Assembly: GCA_015068085.1 (NCBI GenBank)
Contig: SVLF01000007.1
Span: 1 to 64,000, forward strand
Direction of reading: 5' to 3'
Source of the DNA: Oscillospiraceae bacterium
GTDB lineage: Bacteria; Bacillota; Clostridia; Oscillospirales; JAAYXM01
DNA length: 64,000 nucleotides
The stretch's first letter is position 1; each line of letters begins with the position of its first letter. The notes under the pieces are model-generated. The model had not been told where the DNA came from. It was given only the letters and a program-made list of their open reading frames with translations, and made no database searches. Below, piece after piece: positions 62,309 to 64,000 of this stretch. A program made the translations under genes and the position numbers.

Positions 62309-63160
62309 TTATTTTTCCAAAAACAGAACGCCGAGGGTGCCGGGACCGCAGTGGGTGGAAATAGTACAGCTCGCACGGCTCGTGTATATTTCCTTAAACA
62401 ATCCGGTGGCTTCGACCTGCTTTTTAACAGCGGCAAGCCGCTCCTCCGGCACGCCCGAATGGGTAATATACATACGCTCCGGACGGACATTCGGATATTT
62501 TTCAAACTGCTCGGAAACATACTGAGAGAGAACTCTGTCCATATTTCCGCGATATTTTTTTGCCGCGTGAAGCTCGCCGGTTTCGTTATCAACTTCAATG
62601 GACACCTTAAGCCCGAGCATTCCCGCCGCAAGCGCCGCAACGCCGGAGCAACGCCCGCCCGCCTTCATAAAGTCAAGCGTTTCAAGGACGAAGCTACAGT
62701 GGCTTTTGGCACGGAGAGCCGATACCTCTTCCACAATCTGCTCTGCAGGAAGACCTTGTGCTATTCTCTCCCCTGCCTCTATTACAAGAAGCGCAATTGC
62801 GCTTGAAACATTGCGGGAGTCGATAACATGCACTCCCGGAAGCTCTGCCGCCGCAAGCAGGCATGACTGGTAGCTGCTCGTTATTGCAGAGGAAAGCGTT
62901 ATATGAATAACCTCATAGCCTTTATCCGTCCATTGACTGAAATATTCGATATACTCCTGCGGATTTATTGCGGATGTTTTGGGAAGCGTGCCGTCTTTAC
63001 GGAACGCCGCATAAAGGTCATCCGGAAAAACATCAACGCTATCCATATATTTTTTATCGTTAAGAGTGATTGAATACGAAATAAGATTTACGGAATACTT
63101 TTCCTGAAGTTCCGGACCGATATCGCAGGTACGGTCTGCGCTGAGAATAATCTTGGGCAT
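62309..63160 (-). CDS. DegV family (fatty-acid binding) protein
   Basis: KIILSADRTCDIGPELQEKY, DSVDVFPDDLYAAF, TSAINPQEYIEYF, SRNVSSA. Confidence 0.92.
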   Translation of the reverse strand: MPKIILSADRTCDIGPELQEKYSVNLISYSITLNDKKYMDSVDVFPDDLYAAFRKDGTLPKTSAINPQEYIEYFSQWTDKGYEVIHITLSSAITSSYQSCLLAAAELPGVHVIDSRNVSSAIALLVIEAGERIAQGLPAEQIVEEVSALRAKSHCSFVLETLDFMKAGGRCSGVAALAAGMLGLKVSIEVDNETGELHAAKKYRGNMDRVLSQYVSEQFEKYPNVRPERMYITHSGVPEERLAAVKKQVEATGLFKEIYTSRASCTISTHCGPGTLGVLFLEK

Positions 63161-63204
63161 ATCCTAAGTCCCCTTTCTTTAAGCCGAGGAGGAAAAACTT
63201 GTTT

Positions 63205-63930
63205 TTATTCTTCCTCTTCCCAGTTATGATAGACGTTCTGAACGTCATCATTGTCTTCAAGCATATCAAGAAGCTTCTGCATATTCTTGATATCATCTTC
63301 ATTTTCAAGCTTTGTGTACGTCTGCGGAACCATTTCGGACTCTGCAGATACAACGGTATATCCCGCCGCTTCAAGAGCGCCGCTTACCTCAACAACGGAA
63401 GTCGGGTCGCAATAAACCTCAACAACCTCTTCCGAGACCTCAACGTCATCAGCGCCCGCATCAAGGCACGCCAGCATAACGTCATCCTCATCGGCACCTG
63501 CGCGCTCGATAACAACAATGCCTTTGTTGTCAAACTGCCAGCCCACACAGCCGGTTGCACCGAGATTTCCGCCGTATTTATCGAAATAATGACGAACCTC
63601 GGATGCTGTGCGGTTGCGGTTGTCCGTCATAGTTTCAACAATAACGGCAACGCCGCACGGACCGTAGCCCTCATATACAATGGTTTCATAGTTTGCGCCG
63701 TCAGCACCTGAAGCACGCTCGATAATGCGCTTAATATTATCATTCGGCACATTATTTGCCTTTGCTTTTGCAAGGCAGGCAGCAAGCTTTGAGTTGCTTG
63801 CAGGGTCGGGGCCGCCCTCTTTTACGGCCACCGCCATTTCTCTTCCTATTTTAGTGAAAATCTTCGCTCTCTGAGCATCGGTTTTTTCCTTCTTATGAAG
63901 AATATTCTTCCATTTTGAATGTCCTGACAT
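63205..63930 (-). CDS. YebC/PmpR family transcriptional/translational regulator
   Basis: MSGHSKWKNILHKKEKTDAQRAKIFTKIGREM. Confidence 0.96.
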   Translation of the reverse strand: MSGHSKWKNILHKKEKTDAQRAKIFTKIGREMAVAVKEGGPDPASNSKLAACLAKAKANNVPNDNIKRIIERASGADGANYETIVYEGYGPCGVAVIVETMTDNRNRTASEVRHYFDKYGGNLGATGCVGWQFDNKGIVVIERAGADEDDVMLACLDAGADDVEVSEEVVEVYCDPTSVVEVSGALEAAGYTVVSAESEMVPQTYTKLENEDDIKNMQKLLDMLEDNDDVQNVYHNWEEEE

Positions 63931-64000
63931 TTTAGTTCCTCATTCCTTAGGGTTTTATATATAATATATAAGTATACAACATTGTTATGATTTTTTCAAG

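Overview
64-kb chromosomal window from a spore-forming, low-to-mid GC Firmicute; gene content and order suggest Clostridia/Oscillospirales (inference). 1-26 kb is mainly core genome: ackA, tmcAL, murD, an HPr-like gene, mtaB, then murB-rapZ-yvcK-whiA-dnaE-pfkA, gltX and glnS, two toxin-antitoxin modules (MntA/HepT and MazEF), cwlJ/gerQ-like spore genes and a Na/Pi symporter. A tRNA-Ala(GGC) gene at 26348-26423 is the target of an 11-kb integrated element bounded by a perfect 50-bp direct repeat (26378-26427 and 37413-37462). The element carries a tyrosine integrase, a WYL regulator followed by a membrane-anchored PIN-like protein (possible undescribed defence pair), a structured RNA with its own promoter and terminator, a small RHH-like ORF, an SLH/Ig surface protein, a serine resolvase, a SprT-like metalloprotease, an XRE repressor and several unknown genes. 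37.5-64 kb holds dinB, guaB, a thioesterase, a carbohydrate/surface-protein locus (GH4, GDPD, giant heparinase-like/SLH protein, polysaccharide deacetylase, solute-binding protein, HigBA, Big2 surface protein, CE15-like esterase, AraC), degV and yebC. Most notable signals: (1) two RNAs sharing a promoter-to-terminator architecture and an A5-YGC pseudoknot with an apparent compensatory change (30827-31049 + and 21613-21777 -); (2) the WYL/PIN-TM pair with a 20-bp operator-like palindrome whose 18-bp core recurs in the same element; (3) a 35-bp promoter module repeated before murB, mntA/hepT and dinB; (4) a tRNA anticodon-arm mimic at the integrase start; (5) frame breaks in an AraC regulator (on an A AAA AAG heptamer) and in the giant SLH protein gene. 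All family calls come from reading motifs by eye; no database search was run.
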